Assembly (NCBI RefSeq): GCF_014844095.1
Contig: NZ_CP062163.1
Coordinates: 558,001 to 622,000 of the forward strand
Source: Brevibacillus sp. JNUCC-41
GTDB lineage: Bacteria; Bacillota; Bacilli; Bacillales; DSM-1321
Reading direction: 5' to 3'
Length of the DNA: 64,000 bases
Shown in pieces: positions 16,430-27,237 of the stretch. Each line of letters starts with the position of its first letter. The first letter of the stretch is position 1. The position numbers and the translations under genes were made by a program. A model generated the notes under the pieces. The model did not search any database and had not been told where the DNA came from. It saw only the letters and a list, made by a program, of their open reading frames with translations.

Positions 16430-17128
16430 CTACATTTCCTGAAGTTCATTGACCGTTACGAACGTATACCCTTCGTTCGTTAACTCCTGCAAGATCCCTT
16501 CAATCGCTTGAAGTTCTTTCCCCGTATCATCATACATCGGGTGCATCAGGATGATCGAACCTGGTTTTATATTTTCCTTCACATACTTCACTTTGTCAGA
16601 AGCAGTAGTGTAATAGCTATCTGGTTCCAGATTCCAGGTAATGGTCTCTCTATCATTTTCATTTAAATAATAAGGCAGACCTATGATTTTTTTCCCGTTT
16701 GGTGGCCGGACGTCAATTTCACCCTTATATCCGGAGTCCTGAATTAATTTATCCGTTTTCTCGATTTCCGCCTTGATAAAAGAAGGCGATTTAAAAACCA
16801 TTCGCTTGTGGGAATATGTGTGATTCCCAATCTGATGTCCTGCTTCCGCTATTTTTCCAGCTTCCTCTGGGTATTTTTCGATTTCGTTACCAATCAGGAA
16901 GAAAGTAGCTTTTACATCGTATTTTGCCAATAACGGAAGGATCTGATTCACATTCTTCGATGGTCCATCATCAAATGTCAAAGCGACCACTTTTTCATTC
17001 GTCTCGACATTATCCGTCAATCCTCCGAATACCTGATATGTTCTCGAATTCATTAATTTATACGTACCAAGTAATAGCAGGAAAACAACCACGATTCCCA
17101 ATCCAATGAATGTCAGTTTCTTTTTCAT
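16430..17128 (-). CDS. membrane-anchored polysaccharide deacetylase
   Basis: 232 residues: a cytoplasmic Lys-rich start, one membrane helix (about 5-24), then a NodB-type deacetylase domain outside the cell. The metal triad is visible as TFDDGP (Asp53 and Asp54) and HTYSH (His103 and His107). These enzymes remove N-acetyl groups from peptidoglycan or other amino sugars. The usual RPPYG motif is RPPNGKK here, and the final catalytic His lies in ILMHPMY near 195, so activity is plausible but the substrate range may differ. It is monocistronic. Confidence 0.88.
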   Translation of the reverse strand: MKKKLTFIGLGIVVVFLLLLGTYKLMNSRTYQVFGGLTDNVETNEKVVALTFDDGPSKNVNQILPLLAKYDVKATFFLIGNEIEKYPEEAGKIAEAGHQIGNHTYSHKRMVFKSPSFIKAEIEKTDKLIQDSGYKGEIDVRPPNGKKIIGLPYYLNENDRETITWNLEPDSYYTTASDKVKYVKENIKPGSIILMHPMYDDTGKELQAIEGILQELTNEGYTFVTVNELQEM

Positions 17129-17213
17129 GCAAATACCTATCTTTCTATAAGTTTTTAATCCAATGACCTATTATAGCAAATCACTGAACGAAAACACTTA
17201 TTGTTCACTTCCG

Positions 17214-17663
17214 TCACTTTACATGTATCAATTCAAAGCGCTCACACACAAGTAGCATATCTTCTTTAAAGGTGTGCCCGATCTTGTCCAATTGTTCTTT
17301 CAGCCATTTTTCATGAGCCTCCCACCAGTATGTATAGGTTCGATCTCCTTCCCCTTCTGCAATCGCAAACTCTTCGCTCACTTCATTCATGGGCAATACT
17401 TCGACTTTCACTGTTTGGATGATGGCTAAGGGCTCATCCTCACTACTTAAAATAATGCTGTAATCACCTACGGATGGTAATGGTTCATTTTCCTCTTCAT
17501 AAAAAACATACCCAGAGCACGTAGCCGTTTTCATCCCATCCATCACTAATTGAGCCAACTGATCGGGATCAGCCCCGAATTGCCATGCACTGACTGCCTG
17601 GGGTTTTTCTTCATCTTTCCCCTGCCAAAATTCATTCCAATATAATTCCGCTTTGACATTCAT
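17214..17663 (-). CDS. ASCH domain protein
   Basis: 149 residues with the ASCH (PUA-like) fold: SAWQFGADPDQLAQLVMDGMKTAT near the start, then VGDYSIILSSEDEPLAIIQT and the late YTYWWEAHEKWL. ASCH proteins are thought to bind RNA or modified nucleosides, and some are amidohydrolases. The frame is open back to 17735, but the ATG at 17663 has the GGGAGAATC ribosome binding site and gives the family length. The next gene upstream is a VOC enzyme on the same strand. Confidence 0.8.
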   Translation of the reverse strand: MNVKAELYWNEFWQGKDEEKPQAVSAWQFGADPDQLAQLVMDGMKTATCSGYVFYEEENEPLPSVGDYSIILSSEDEPLAIIQTVKVEVLPMNEVSEEFAIAEGEGDRTYTYWWEAHEKWLKEQLDKIGHTFKEDMLLVCERFELIHVK

Positions 17664-17768
17664 TCTATGATTCTCCCATTCTGTTTTGACATAAAACAGA
17701 TATAAATGATTATTATTCTTGAAGTTTTCGCCCATTTGTCATTCGCTTTTTTTACTTCTGTTTTTCAT

Positions 17769-18218
17769 TTATATCTGTTCCCATTCACTTAAATACATAC
17801 GATTCTTGATTTTTTGGGGATTCTCCATTTTACTAATAAACTCCAAACTGTTTCCGTCTGGATCATTAAAGTGAATTTTAGCGTGGGCATATTCCCCGTG
17901 AGGCATCACGAAAGGTTCTATTGGTTTAAATCCAAAAGCCTCTCTTGGCGCATAGCCCCTATCTTCAAGCCATGCGACTGAGCTCTTTAGATCTTCCAAT
18001 GATACTTGAAAAGCGATATGCCGTAGGGAGGGATGATACTCAACTTCCACTTTTTCCGTTTCCCAAAGCCCCAACCAACTTTTGTCCTTTTCAATCCATA
18101 GAAATGCCAGGTTGTCTTCAATCTTATGATCTAACTGTAAACCAAGCCCCTCATAGAATTCGATGGAACGTTTCAAATCACGAACCGGTAAATGTGCTTC
18201 ATATAAACCTCTTATCAT
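17769..18218 (-). CDS. VOC (glyoxalase/bleomycin resistance) family protein
   Basis: 149 residues containing two beta-alpha-beta-beta-beta modules. Candidate metal ligands are His9 (YEAHLPV), the His in LRHIAFQV near 67, a Glu/His in HGEYAHAKIHF near 110, and the Glu of DPDGNSLEFI near 127. The family covers lyases, dioxygenases and antibiotic-binding proteins, and the reaction cannot be assigned. It may share a transcript with the downstream ASCH gene. Confidence 0.83.
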   Translation of the reverse strand: MIRGLYEAHLPVRDLKRSIEFYEGLGLQLDHKIEDNLAFLWIEKDKSWLGLWETEKVEVEYHPSLRHIAFQVSLEDLKSSVAWLEDRGYAPREAFGFKPIEPFVMPHGEYAHAKIHFNDPDGNSLEFISKMENPQKIKNRMYLSEWEQI

Positions 18219-18275
18219 TGAAAAACCACCTTTTGTCAGTTCTATCTCCCAAGAAGCTTCCCTGGTTCAATCCCT

Positions 18276-18599
18276 TTATCCTATTGTTCTACGGGGCAAT
18301 TCTATTTCCCCAGTTATCAACAAGGTGATGATGATCACCCAAAATATAAAGAATGATGAGGAAAAAACCAAAGAAATGATCGGGATCATTTTTTTCTCGG
18401 TTTTCTTCAAAATTCCTATGACAGAGAGGGCGATGCCGGCAATCGTAAGGAAAAAAGTTATATAATCACCCGTCATGCTCCCGGTATTTGCCATTCTAAT
18501 AGGTGTAATAAAAACAGTAAAAAAACAAATGATTCCAATGATGAATGAAGTAAAACTGATTACACCGTACCTCTTCTGAATACATGCTTCGTTTTCCAT
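18276..18599 (-). CDS. small membrane protein of unknown function
   Basis: 107 residues with three hydrophobic segments (about 15-35, 45-65 and 73-97). The ATG at 18599 follows AAAGGGTG by a suitable distance; the frame opens further upstream to 18632 without a ribosome binding site. The layout resembles the DUF4064/DUF4190-type small membrane proteins of Bacillaceae, but the match is not firm. Confidence 0.55.
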   Translation of the reverse strand: MENEACIQKRYGVISFTSFIIGIICFFTVFITPIRMANTGSMTGDYITFFLTIAGIALSVIGILKKTEKKMIPIISLVFSSSFFIFWVIIITLLITGEIELPRRTIG

Positions 18600-18714
18600 C
18601 GAGCACACCCTTTCATCAAGAATCCTGCGCATCTATTAATATCTCACAAATAATTTTAACATATACTACCAGACAAATTGTTGTGCACAGAAAAAGGGGT
18701 CAAAAGACGGTGAA

Positions 18715-19167
18715 TTAAAGCTTCATTTTCATGCCTTCATGAGTGGCGTTGAATCCTAAACGTTCATAAAATCGCAGCGTTTCTTCCCGCTTTTTATCGG
18801 TCGTCAGCTGAATGATATGGCAGCCCCGCTTCCGGGCACGGTCAATCGCATATTGAATCAACTTGCTTCCAATGCCTTTCCCTCGTTCTGAAGATGCCGT
18901 CCGAACCCCTTCGATCGTTGCTCTCCAACCGCCTTGATGGGTAATATATGGAGTGAACGTGATTTGCTGCACCCCAACGATTTCCTCACCAAGACATGCT
19001 ACGATCAATTCATTATTCTCATCTGCATCAATGGATGCAAATGCTTTTAGATAGCTTTCAGGAAGTGGATTTTCATAGCGTTCCCTTTCCCTCCCCAACA
19101 CATCATCCGCTAGCATCCGTACTATTTCACTTAAGTCTTTTACCGTCGCATTCCTGAATGTTACCAT
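18715..19167 (-). CDS. GNAT family N-acetyltransferase
   Basis: 150 residues with the acetyl-CoA loop SERGKGIGSKLI near 95-106, preceded by the RATIEGVRT strand, and with the C-terminal FYERLGFNATHEGMKMKL block. It transfers acetyl from acetyl-CoA to an unknown amine. An AGGAGGGATATC ribosome binding site precedes the ATG. It stands alone. Confidence 0.87.
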   Translation of the reverse strand: MVTFRNATVKDLSEIVRMLADDVLGRERERYENPLPESYLKAFASIDADENNELIVACLGEEIVGVQQITFTPYITHQGGWRATIEGVRTASSERGKGIGSKLIQYAIDRARKRGCHIIQLTTDKKREETLRFYERLGFNATHEGMKMKL

Positions 19168-19285
19168 GATATCCCTCCTGTACAGTATTGCTCTTTTTTC
19201 ATTATGCTGGTTAACCGATCGTTCATTAATAACTTCAACTAAAAGTTAGGCGGTCCTCTTTTCTGGAGGAAAAAAATTGGACCAA

Positions 19286-19318
19286 CAAAAAAGGACCCCT
19301 TTTAAAAGGAAGTCCTTC
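19286..19318 (-). terminator. terminator of garD
   Basis: On the minus strand AAGGACTTCCTTTT pairs with AAAAGGGGTCCTT and is followed by a T run. Confidence 0.85.
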
Positions 19319-19334
19319 TTAAGTAACATCATTA

Positions 19335-20870
19335 TTAGGTAATTGGCGCAGGATTGAACAGGGCAAAATCATTATGCAGGCCCCAATGCTCTGCCCAGGT
19401 TTTCTTTTTACCGCTGGCCACTTCCAATATGAGGTGAAACATTTCCCACCCGACATCCTCTATGGTTGCTTCACCTGTAGCGATAGTTCCTGCATTTATA
19501 TCAATCAGATCTTTCCATTGCTCGGTCAATGTATTTCTTGTAGATACTTTGATGACGGAAGCCATTGCCAGGTTATAAGGTGTGCCTCTTCCGGTTGTAA
19601 AAACTTGAAGGTGCATGCCGGAAGCGAGCTGCAGCGTTCCGCAAACGAAGTCACTAGCTGGTGTAGCTGCAAAAATCAGCCCTTTTTCCGTTGCTTTTTC
19701 ACCTGGAGCCAGTACGCCTGAAATGGGGCTGCCTCCGGATTTGGCAATGGAGCCTAATGATTTTTCCACTACATTGGCCAATCCGCCTTTTTTGTTTCCT
19801 GGAGACGGATTGGCACTTCGATCGGCATCACCTAAAGCCAGGTAGTTATCATACCAATCCATTTCCTTTATTAACGCTCTCCCCACTTCTTCATTCACTG
19901 CACGGGGCGTCAATAGATGAATCGCATCCCGTACTTCTGTGACTTCAGAAAATAGAACGGTTGCCCCTGCCCTAACTAACAGATCTGTAGCATATCCCAC
20001 TGCAGGGTTAGCTGTCACACCAGAAAATGCATCACTTCCTCCACACTGCGTGCCGATGACTAATTCGGAAACCGGAAACGTCTCCCGCTGCCTGCGGTTC
20101 AACTTGATTAAACGTTCCTCGGCCATTTCGATAATGGATTGGACCATTCCCGCAAATCCATGCTGATCCTGAAGGGAAATGATATCTGAATCGTCCCCGC
20201 TTGGATTTATTCTCATTGGAGACAGTTTTTCACACCCCAATCCAACTACCAAGGCTTCCCCGCCGAAATTCGGGTGTTTCGCAAGGTTCTGTATCGTGCG
20301 AATGGGAATGACCGCTTCCGGTACATTGATTGCGACACCGCACCCATAGTTGTGATTTATGGCGACAACATCATCAACATTGGGATACCTCGGGAGAAGC
20401 TCTTTTTTTATCCGGTTCACGACGAAATCCAGCACGCCCACTACACATTGAACGCTTGTTGTAATGCCTAATATATTCTTGGTTCCAACACTGCCATCTT
20501 CATTGCGGAATCCCTGAAATGTATAACCTTCAAGCGGGGGTAAAACTTCGGGTATATCATTTGCTACCGGCAATTCCTTTAAATCCGGAGAAGCCGGAAG
20601 CATCACCAATGACTCGTCAATCCAACATCCCTTACTGATTGATTCAGCCGCATGGCCGATAACTTCCCCATAGCGGATGATGGCTTCATTCTCGACTATA
20701 TCCATTAAAGCCACTTTGTGGCCTTGTGGTACTCTTTCTTTCAATTCAAGCCCACAAGGGAAAACGGTTCCTTGATCCAGGCCCCCCGTATTAACCACGA
20801 TGGCGACATTGTCTAGCCTATTTACCTTAATATAAAGCGGTACCTCCGTCAGCTGCGTTTTCGTATCCAC
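19335..20870 (-). CDS. garD: galactarate dehydratase
   Basis: 511-residue UxaA/GarD-family dehydratase that turns galactarate into 5-dehydro-4-deoxy-glucarate. An N-terminal SAF-like domain (to about 95) is joined to a larger domain with conserved [40 protein letters not shown] and GEKATEKGL blocks. The product is the same intermediate made by GudD, so garD feeds the kdgD-gucD route encoded next door. A MITE and about 700 bp of sequence without genes separate it from gucD. Confidence 0.93.
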   Translation of the reverse strand: MDTKTQLTEVPLYIKVNRLDNVAIVVNTGGLDQGTVFPCGLELKERVPQGHKVALMDIVENEAIIRYGEVIGHAAESISKGCWIDESLVMLPASPDLKELPVANDIPEVLPPLEGYTFQGFRNEDGSVGTKNILGITTSVQCVVGVLDFVVNRIKKELLPRYPNVDDVVAINHNYGCGVAINVPEAVIPIRTIQNLAKHPNFGGEALVVGLGCEKLSPMRINPSGDDSDIISLQDQHGFAGMVQSIIEMAEERLIKLNRRQRETFPVSELVIGTQCGGSDAFSGVTANPAVGYATDLLVRAGATVLFSEVTEVRDAIHLLTPRAVNEEVGRALIKEMDWYDNYLALGDADRSANPSPGNKKGGLANVVEKSLGSIAKSGGSPISGVLAPGEKATEKGLIFAATPASDFVCGTLQLASGMHLQVFTTGRGTPYNLAMASVIKVSTRNTLTEQWKDLIDINAGTIATGEATIEDVGWEMFHLILEVASGKKKTWAEHWGLHNDFALFNPAPIT

Positions 20871-21008
20871 TTTACCAACCCTTTCAATATAATAAAGCTA
20901 GCATACTTGTCTGTTATGGATATAAATGTAGCTTTTTAAATGGCTTCAATTATATTCCTTATGCTATTGGGAATCTTCATTTTTCAAAAGTTCGTTTTCT
21001 TTTAATTT

Positions 21009-21212
21009 GAGTGTTTTCGCATACTTTGTTGCTATTTACCAAGTAATGCGGTGTGGTTGATTTCCCCTCCAGATGCTCGCTTTCCACGGGGCGTGCGGTG
21101 AGCCTCCTCGGCCTTTCACCTGTCCCGCTGCTCCCGCAGGAGTCTCGCATTTCCACTCCAATCAACCTTAAATAGTCTCGTTTTAAAAACAACAATCTTA
21201 ACGAAAAGAGCC
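21009..21212. mobile_element. MITE copy D, internally shortened
   Basis: 204 bp with ends GAGTGTTTTCG (a changed terminus) and CGAAAAGAGCC and a perfect TTTAATTT duplication (21001-21008 and 21213-21220). Compared with the other copies it lacks about 16 bp around the GTAAACGCCTGTGGGG segment. Confidence 0.85.
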
Positions 21213-21591
21213 TTTAATTTTTAGCTATCAATACGATTCTTTCAGGTTTATTTACTATGAAAATGCAGGATAGAGCTCCTATGAGCAATACACCATGCAA
21301 CCACGCACATTGGTTTTTTTAGGATGTTCAGTCTCATTGCTGATGCGTTGTCATACGCTTCCTCTTTATTTCGCTTAATTTTTCAGAAAAATTTAATATC
21401 TTTTATTTTTACTCTTCGTAATAAAGTAAGGGCTTAGATAAAGTGATGAAAGCAAATGAATTTTATCGCAGTCTGCCATATCATGATTGGAATGCGATTT
21501 CATCATTGAACTTCCTTCCAGGTTCATTAACTTCATAAGTTCTTTAATCATTCATTCGAAAGCGTTATCCATTGATCGCATTCACGTTATA

Positions 21592-23055
21592 TTATTTTAC
21601 AAACACCGTTTTAATGGATGTAAAAAACTCTTTTGCTGCTTCTCCTTGTTCCCTGGAGTGGGAACTGGAGTTTTTCATGCCGCCAAATGGCGCCTGCAAT
21701 TCAACGCCTGCGCTCTCAGCGTTGACCCTGATCAATCCGGCTTCCATATCGTTAACAAATGAAAGCAAGTGTTGGATATTGGCTGTAAAAATCGAAGCAC
21801 TAAGACCGTATTCGACGCTGTTCGCAAGTTGCAGGGCTTCATCAACTGAATCAGCTTTCAATAAAGCAATCACCGGACCAAAGATTTCTTCCTGTACAAT
21901 TGTCATATCTGACGTACAGTTATCAAAAATCGTAGGCTCTACATAAAAGCCATTAGCCTGAGTGCCTTTTTCAGCACGCTTTCCGCCAGTTAGAAGTGCA
22001 GCGCCTTCCTCGACTCCCTTTTCGATATAAGAAAGAACCGTATTTAATTGATTTTCGCTAGCGCATGGTCCCATCCATGTCCCGCTATCCAATCCATCCC
22101 CGATGGAAATGCCTTTCGTTTCTTTCACCAGCAGCTGCTTGAACTCTTCATAAACTTCAGCTGCAACGATGACACGGCTTGTCGCGGTACATTTTTGCCC
22201 CGTCGAGCGAAACGCGCCGGTAATGACTGCTTCTACAGCCAGATTTAGATCCGCATCCGCTGCAACGATGACCGGGTTTTTCCCGCCCATTTCAAGCTGG
22301 TATTTCGCTCCGCGTGCTATCGCCGCTTGTCCAATCCTTTTCCCAACGCCGTTTGAGCCGGTAAAGGTAATGCCGTTTATATCTTCGTGATCGGCGATGC
22401 CCTGCCCGATGACACTGCCCGGCCCTGTGACCATATTGATAACACCCGCCGGTAGACCGGCTTCTTCAAAACACTCCATGATCTTCGCACAGGTGATGGC
22501 CGTCTCGGTGGCTGGCTTCACCACAATCGTATTCCCATAAACGAGAGCAGGAGCCATCTTCCAGATCGGGATGGCGATTGGGAAATTCCAAGGTGTAATG
22601 ACACCCACTACACCAAGCGGGACACGTGTCGTGAACATAAGCGCTGAACTGTCGGTGGATGGAATGACATCCCCCACTTTACGCATTCCTTCTCCTGCAT
22701 AGTATTTCAGGATCGCAATACCGCGTGCCGTTTCCCCTTTTGTTTCCGCAAAGGTCTTACCCATTTCCCGTGTTGCACATTCTGCGATTTCATCAATCCG
22801 CTTTTCAAGAATATGCGCTACTTTATATAGATACTCCCCGCGCTCTGAACCAGCTAGTTTGCGCCATTTATCTTTCGCCTTTTTCGCCGCTTCCACTGCC
22901 AGGTTCAAATCTTCCTTGGCAGATTTCTGTACATATCCGACAATTGCCTGATTATCTGCCGGGTTTAAACTTTTTTCAACTTCATTTGAAATGGAAGCAA
23001 CCCATTCACCGTTAATATAGTTAAGATACGTTTTTGTTTGAACTGTAGTTATCAT
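21592..23055 (-). CDS. gucD: 2,5-dioxovalerate (alpha-ketoglutarate semialdehyde) dehydrogenase
   Basis: 487-residue NAD(P)-dependent aldehyde dehydrogenase that oxidises 2,5-dioxopentanoate to 2-oxoglutarate, the last step of glucarate/galactarate use. Key blocks are [32 protein letters not shown], the Glu general base in [12 protein letters not shown], the nucleophile Cys in [14 protein letters not shown] (about 287) and the late [13 protein letters not shown]. kdgD lies 17 nt upstream, so the two are co-transcribed. The specific substrate is inferred from the cluster and its likeness to B. subtilis YcbD. Confidence 0.92.
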   Translation of the reverse strand: MITTVQTKTYLNYINGEWVASISNEVEKSLNPADNQAIVGYVQKSAKEDLNLAVEAAKKAKDKWRKLAGSERGEYLYKVAHILEKRIDEIAECATREMGKTFAETKGETARGIAILKYYAGEGMRKVGDVIPSTDSSALMFTTRVPLGVVGVITPWNFPIAIPIWKMAPALVYGNTIVVKPATETAITCAKIMECFEEAGLPAGVINMVTGPGSVIGQGIADHEDINGITFTGSNGVGKRIGQAAIARGAKYQLEMGGKNPVIVAADADLNLAVEAVITGAFRSTGQKCTATSRVIVAAEVYEEFKQLLVKETKGISIGDGLDSGTWMGPCASENQLNTVLSYIEKGVEEGAALLTGGKRAEKGTQANGFYVEPTIFDNCTSDMTIVQEEIFGPVIALLKADSVDEALQLANSVEYGLSASIFTANIQHLLSFVNDMEAGLIRVNAESAGVELQAPFGGMKNSSSHSREQGEAAKEFFTSIKTVFVK

Positions 23056-23072
23056 CTATAATCCCGCCCTTA

Positions 23073-24005
23073 TTAGATTGATTGAATTGGTGTTTCTTTT
23101 GGAAAACGATCTAAAGCATTCTCTAATATCGTTTGCATTTCTGCATAATGTTCTTTTTCCACCGGAAGAATTGGTAATCTGACTGTTTGCCCAACTGGCA
23201 TTCCCATAATCTCCATACCTGCTTTAATGAGAGAAACGGCATACCCTTTTCGCTGACGGCGAATATTATTGATTGGCATGATGACCTGTTGGTAAATTTC
23301 TTTGACCGTTTCTTGATTTCCGCTCAAAATGCCATTATAGAATTTTCGTGAGATGTGCGGAATGTAATTGGATATCGCAGATGAGTAAGAGTCAAAGCCG
23401 AGTGGAACGTAGGCCGACATGGTAACTTCCGCAAGCGGCATTCCGTTCAGCCAGCCGAAACGCTTTCCGAAGGTATATGTAAGAAGTCCATTCAACTCCA
23501 TATTGCCTAGACCGTCTTTGACGCCGACCACCTGCGGGACCTCCGCGAGCGCTTCCAAAGTTGAAATTGAAAGTGAAACATTATCACGCTGATATACTAT
23601 GGAATTCAAGTCTGTACTCTCTGCGATCGCTTTGAAATAAGCCGCCAGACCTGCCTGTTCTCCAGTAACAAGATATGGAGGTAATATTAAATATCCGTCT
23701 GCCCCTTTATCCGCTGATATTCTGGCAAGTTCCAGGGAAGTTTGAATATTCCCGCCTACCCCTGTGTATACAGGGACTTTTCCAGCCGTGACGGATACGG
23801 CCACCTCAACCATCGCTTCATATTCCTCTTTACTTAATGATGGATATTCCGCTGCTGCACATGCTACGAAAATAGCCTCGAGTCCTTCATCTAGTAAAAA
23901 TTGGATATTTCGGGCGAGTGCATTTTCATCAAGCTTATTACTCGTTGTAAATGGTGCCACGGGAAATCCGAGGATCCCTTTAGGCGCCTTGCGAATTTTA
24001 TTCAT
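23073..24005 (-). CDS. kdgD: 5-dehydro-4-deoxyglucarate dehydratase
   Basis: 310-residue member of the DapA/NAL aldolase superfamily that decarboxylates and dehydrates 5-dehydro-4-deoxyglucarate to 2,5-dioxovalerate. A TIM barrel with the Schiff-base Lys in VGVKDGLGNMELN and the Tyr in SIVYQRDNVS is visible. The frame is open upstream for another 49 codons, but that stretch holds the promoter and operator. The ATG at 24005 has an AAGGGGGAATACAAG ribosome binding site. It is first in the kdgD-gucD operon, opposite gudP. Confidence 0.93.
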   Translation of the reverse strand: MNKIRKAPKGILGFPVAPFTTSNKLDENALARNIQFLLDEGLEAIFVACAAAEYPSLSKEEYEAMVEVAVSVTAGKVPVYTGVGGNIQTSLELARISADKGADGYLILPPYLVTGEQAGLAAYFKAIAESTDLNSIVYQRDNVSLSISTLEALAEVPQVVGVKDGLGNMELNGLLTYTFGKRFGWLNGMPLAEVTMSAYVPLGFDSYSSAISNYIPHISRKFYNGILSGNQETVKEIYQQVIMPINNIRRQRKGYAVSLIKAGMEIMGMPVGQTVRLPILPVEKEHYAEMQTILENALDRFPKETPIQSI

Positions 24006-24035
24006 CTTGTATTCCCCCTTGTGTATTATTGTTTT

Positions 24036-24064
24036 ATTGTAAGACAAATACACCTTCTGGTCAA
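24036..24064 (-). promoter_or_regulatory. kdgD-gucD promoter with overlapping operator
   Basis: On the minus strand TTGACC, a 17-nt spacer and TACAAT. The sequence TATTTGTCTTAC (24050-24039) runs into the -10 box. The divergent gudP promoter has the same arrangement, so one repressor, probably the GntR-type regulator at 27238, should control both. Confidence 0.7.
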
Positions 24065-24191
24065 TCGTATTTTTTTTATTTTCTGAAAAATCAACCCACC
24101 ACCTTATCCCATAATAATTTCGCTTCAAATATATACAAAAAAGCACGATCATTAAGGAGCTAAAATGAAAAAAGATTTATAAAAAAAGCGA

Positions 24192-24220
24192 TTGACAAAC
24201 AATTTTATTTGTCTTACCAT
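24192..24220 (+). promoter_or_regulatory. gudP promoter with overlapping operator
   Basis: TTGACA at 24192, a 17-nt spacer and TACCAT at 24215. TATTTGTCTTAC (24206-24217) overlaps the -10 box exactly as in the kdgD promoter. Confidence 0.7.
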
Positions 24221-24271
24221 TGGACAAAACTAAATATTAAGAATTTTCACGAAGGGAGACGCAGCCGACAT

Positions 24272-24285
24272 TGTAAGCGGTAACA
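24272..24285 (+). promoter_or_regulatory. CcpA cre site in the gudP leader
   Basis: TGTAAGCGGTAACA fits the cre consensus TGWAANCGNTNWCA at every position. It lies about 50 nt downstream of the gudP -10 box, where CcpA would act as a roadblock under glucose repression. Confidence 0.82.
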
Positions 24286-24325
24286 ACCAAAAAGTATAAT
24301 TAAATACGTTTAAGGAAGTGAGTAT

Positions 24326-25687
24326 ATGAACGCTGAAGAAAAAGTTTTTCAAACATCTCCTAAACTGCCGTATGCCCAGAAAAAAACACGGACACGATGG
24401 TTCATTGTCTTCATGCTATTTTTGGTTACAGCTCTGAATTATGCGGATCGTGCGACGCTATCAATCGCAGGTACGGACATGTCTGGTCAGCTTGGTCTCG
24501 ATTCAGTCATGATGGGCTATGTTTTCTCCGCTTTTGCATGGTCTTACGTAGCTGGACAAATTCCGGGTGGATGGCTTTTGGACCGTTTTGGCTCAAAAAA
24601 AGTTTACTTTTGGAGTATCACGCTATGGTCTACCTTTACGCTTTTACAAGGGTTTATCGGATTTCTCGGCTCTGCCGGAACGGCTGTCATGGTATTGTTC
24701 GGACTGCGTTTTTTAGTTGGATTGGCAGAGGCTCCTTCCTTCCCGGCCAACAGCCGCATCGTTGCTACCTGGTTCCCAAGCCATGAACGCGGAACCGCGG
24801 CTGCCACTTTCAATTCAGCCCAGTATTTTGCAACCGTCCTCTTTGCACCGATCATGGGTTACATTACGTATAAGTTTGGTTGGGAATACGTCTTCTTCTT
24901 TATGGGCGCTTTAGGAATCATCGTCGCTTTCTTCTGGCTGAAAACGATATATGGCCCAAAGGAACATCCGCGCATCAACAAAGCTGAGCTTGAATATATC
25001 GAAGCAGGCGGCGCTTTGATCAATATGGATCAAACCACTGCAAAAAAGGAAGAAAAGAAAGGCGTCAACTGGAATAATATTAAGCAGCTTTTATCAAACC
25101 GTATGCTGTTAGGTGTTTATCTCGGTCAATATTGCATTACAACGTTAACGTACTTTTTCCTGACATGGTTTCCTGTGTACCTTGTACAAGAAAGAGGGAT
25201 GACCATTCTTGAAGTTGGACTCGTCGCTTCCCTTCCAGCCATTTGTGGGTTTTTTGGCGGCATTCTCGGAGGGACATTCTCGGATTTCTTGTTACGGAAG
25301 GGATTCTCATTGACTGTCGCACGAAAAGTGCCCATTGTTGTGGGGATGGTTCTATCGATGAGCTTGGTAGCTGCAAACTATGTAGATACGGAATGGGTGG
25401 TTATATTCGTTATGGCCCTTGCGTTTTTCGGTAAAGGATTTGGGGCACTCGGCTGGGCGGTAGTGGCCGATACCTCACCAAAGGAAATGTCCGGTGTCAG
25501 TGGCGGGCTCTTCAACACATTCGGTAACATTGCAGGCATTACAACACCGATTATCATCGGATACATCATTGCCACGACAGGATCATTTAATGGGGCGCTG
25601 GTCTTCGTATGTGCCAATGCTCTTGTCGCAGTCTGCAGCTATTTATTCCTTGTTGGTGAAATCAAACGTGTAGAGTTAAAATCATAG
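24326..25687 (+). CDS. gudP: glucarate/galactarate transporter, MFS
   Basis: 453-residue MFS permease with 12 membrane helices and the anion:cation symporter signature ([14 protein letters not shown] near helix 1, [12 protein letters not shown] in loop 2-3, and [20 protein letters not shown]). It imports glucarate or galactarate with protons. It is the first gene of the gudP-gudD transcription unit, 31 nt before gudD. The leader contains the promoter-operator pair and the cre site. It is the homologue of B. subtilis YcbE. Confidence 0.93.
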   Translation: MNAEEKVFQTSPKLPYAQKKTRTRWFIVFMLFLVTALNYADRATLSIAGTDMSGQLGLDSVMMGYVFSAFAWSYVAGQIPGGWLLDRFGSKKVYFWSITLWSTFTLLQGFIGFLGSAGTAVMVLFGLRFLVGLAEAPSFPANSRIVATWFPSHERGTAAATFNSAQYFATVLFAPIMGYITYKFGWEYVFFFMGALGIIVAFFWLKTIYGPKEHPRINKAELEYIEAGGALINMDQTTAKKEEKKGVNWNNIKQLLSNRMLLGVYLGQYCITTLTYFFLTWFPVYLVQERGMTILEVGLVASLPAICGFFGGILGGTFSDFLLRKGFSLTVARKVPIVVGMVLSMSLVAANYVDTEWVVIFVMALAFFGKGFGALGWAVVADTSPKEMSGVSGGLFNTFGNIAGITTPIIIGYIIATTGSFNGALVFVCANALVAVCSYLFLVGEIKRVELKS

Positions 25688-25718
25688 TCAACTAAATATT
25701 CTGGTAGGGGGAAGAATC

Positions 25719-27077
25719 ATGAACGATCAAATGCTTAAGGATCATGTAAAAATCGGCACACCGGTAATTTCAGAAATGAGCGTTATTCCAGTTGCTGGCC
25801 ATGACGGCATGCTGCTGAATTTGAGCGGTGCCCATGCTCCTTATTTCACCCGGAACATTGTCATTCTGAAGGACAATGCGGGTAATACAGGTGTAGGTGA
25901 AGTTCCCGGAGGCGAAAAAATCCGCCGGACGCTCGAAGATGCCAAACAATTGGTTGTCGGCCAGTCCATTGGGACATACAACAACATTCTGAATACCATC
26001 CGTAAGCAGTTCGCGGACCGGGATGCGGGAGGCCGCGGCCTTCAGACGTTCGATCTCCGTATAGCCATCCATGCCGTAACAGCATTGGAAGCGGCACTTC
26101 TGGATTTAGTCGGCCAATATTTAGGTGTTCCAGTTGCAGCCCTTCTCGGCGAAGGACAGCAGCGTGATAAGGTGGAAATGCTGGGCTACCTATTTTATGT
26201 AGGTGACCGCAATAAAACGGATCTTGGTTATTTAAGCGAGCCTGAAGCGGAAGATGATTGGATTCGCCTCCGTCATGAGGAAGCGCTCACACCTGAATCA
26301 ATTGTCCGCTTGGCCGAAGCCGCCCACTCTCGCTATGGATTCAATGATTTTAAACTGAAAGGCGGAGTTTTGCGCGGGGAAGAAGAAATCGAAGCGGTGA
26401 CGGCTCTTGCGGAACGCTTCCCTGAAGCCAGGATCACCCTTGACCCAAATGGCGGCTGGATGCTTAAGGATGCGATTGAACTTTGCCGGGATCAATATCA
26501 TGTCTTAGCCTATGCGGAGGATCCATGCGGAGCGGAAAATGGTTTTTCCGCCCGGGAAATCATGACGGAATTCAGGCGCGCAACGGGCCTTCCGACCGCT
26601 ACTAATATGATTGCAACGGACTGGAGGCAAATGGGGCACTCCATTCAACTTCAATCCGTGGACATCCCTCTTGCCGATCCACATTTTTGGACGATGCAAG
26701 GCTCCGTCCGTGTCGCTCAAATGTGCAACGACTGGGGATTGACATGGGGATCACACTCGAATAATCACTTTGACATTTCGCTTGCCATGTTTACACACGT
26801 TGCTGCGGCCGCACCAGGAAAAATCACTGCGATCGATACCCATTGGATTTGGCAGGATGGGCAGCGTTTGACGAAAGAACCTTTTAAAATAGTCGGCGGT
26901 ATGGTCGATGTCCCTTCCAAGCCCGGACTTGGAATTGAAGTGGATATGGAACAAATCGAGAAGGCACATCAGCTTTATAAACAAAAAGGACTTGGTGCCC
27001 GTGATGATTCAATGGCGATGCAATACCTGATCTCCGGATGGGAGTTCAATCCAAAATCACCTTGCCTTGTCAGATGA
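25719..27077 (+). CDS. gudD: glucarate dehydratase
   Basis: 452-residue enolase-superfamily enzyme that dehydrates D-glucarate to 5-dehydro-4-deoxyglucarate. The N-terminal capping domain and C-terminal barrel are intact. The catalytic Lys lies in FNDFKLKGG (about 205-213). The metal ligands are in [16 protein letters not shown] and ATNMIATDW, and the His base is in [12 protein letters not shown] near 340. A GGTAGGGGGAAG ribosome binding site precedes the ATG. Its product is the substrate of KdgD. Confidence 0.95.
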   Translation: MNDQMLKDHVKIGTPVISEMSVIPVAGHDGMLLNLSGAHAPYFTRNIVILKDNAGNTGVGEVPGGEKIRRTLEDAKQLVVGQSIGTYNNILNTIRKQFADRDAGGRGLQTFDLRIAIHAVTALEAALLDLVGQYLGVPVAALLGEGQQRDKVEMLGYLFYVGDRNKTDLGYLSEPEAEDDWIRLRHEEALTPESIVRLAEAAHSRYGFNDFKLKGGVLRGEEEIEAVTALAERFPEARITLDPNGGWMLKDAIELCRDQYHVLAYAEDPCGAENGFSAREIMTEFRRATGLPTATNMIATDWRQMGHSIQLQSVDIPLADPHFWTMQGSVRVAQMCNDWGLTWGSHSNNHFDISLAMFTHVAAAAPGKITAIDTHWIWQDGQRLTKEPFKIVGGMVDVPSKPGLGIEVDMEQIEKAHQLYKQKGLGARDDSMAMQYLISGWEFNPKSPCLVR

Positions 27078-27088
27078 TTTTTTCCAAC

Positions 27089-27131
27089 AATGCGTGCGTC
27101 TCTCTCTTTAGAGCGGCGCATTTTACTTTTT
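27089..27131 (+). terminator. probable terminator after gudD
   Basis: AATGCG at 27089 pairs with CGCATT at 27117, with an inner TCTCT/AGAG pairing, and T-rich sequence follows. It would separate gudPD from the regulator. Confidence 0.6.
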
Positions 27132-27185
27132 TTGGGTATGGCTCTTCCCTTCCTTACATGCAAATAAGTGTATTATATTATATAA

Positions 27186-27196
27186 TTAGTCTTACA
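27186..27196. promoter_or_regulatory. candidate GudR operator before its own gene
   Basis: TTAGTCTTACA repeats the GTCTTAC core found over the kdgD and gudP -10 boxes, about 42 nt before the regulator start, which suggests autoregulation. Confidence 0.5.
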
Positions 27197-27237
27197 GTAT
27201 GAATACATATAGGATTTAACAGAAAAGGGGTTACACA

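Noticed and set aside
23073-24152. Longer 359-residue version of KdgD
   Set aside because: The extra N-terminus would cover the promoter and operator, and only the ATG at 24005 has a proper ribosome binding site and the family length.
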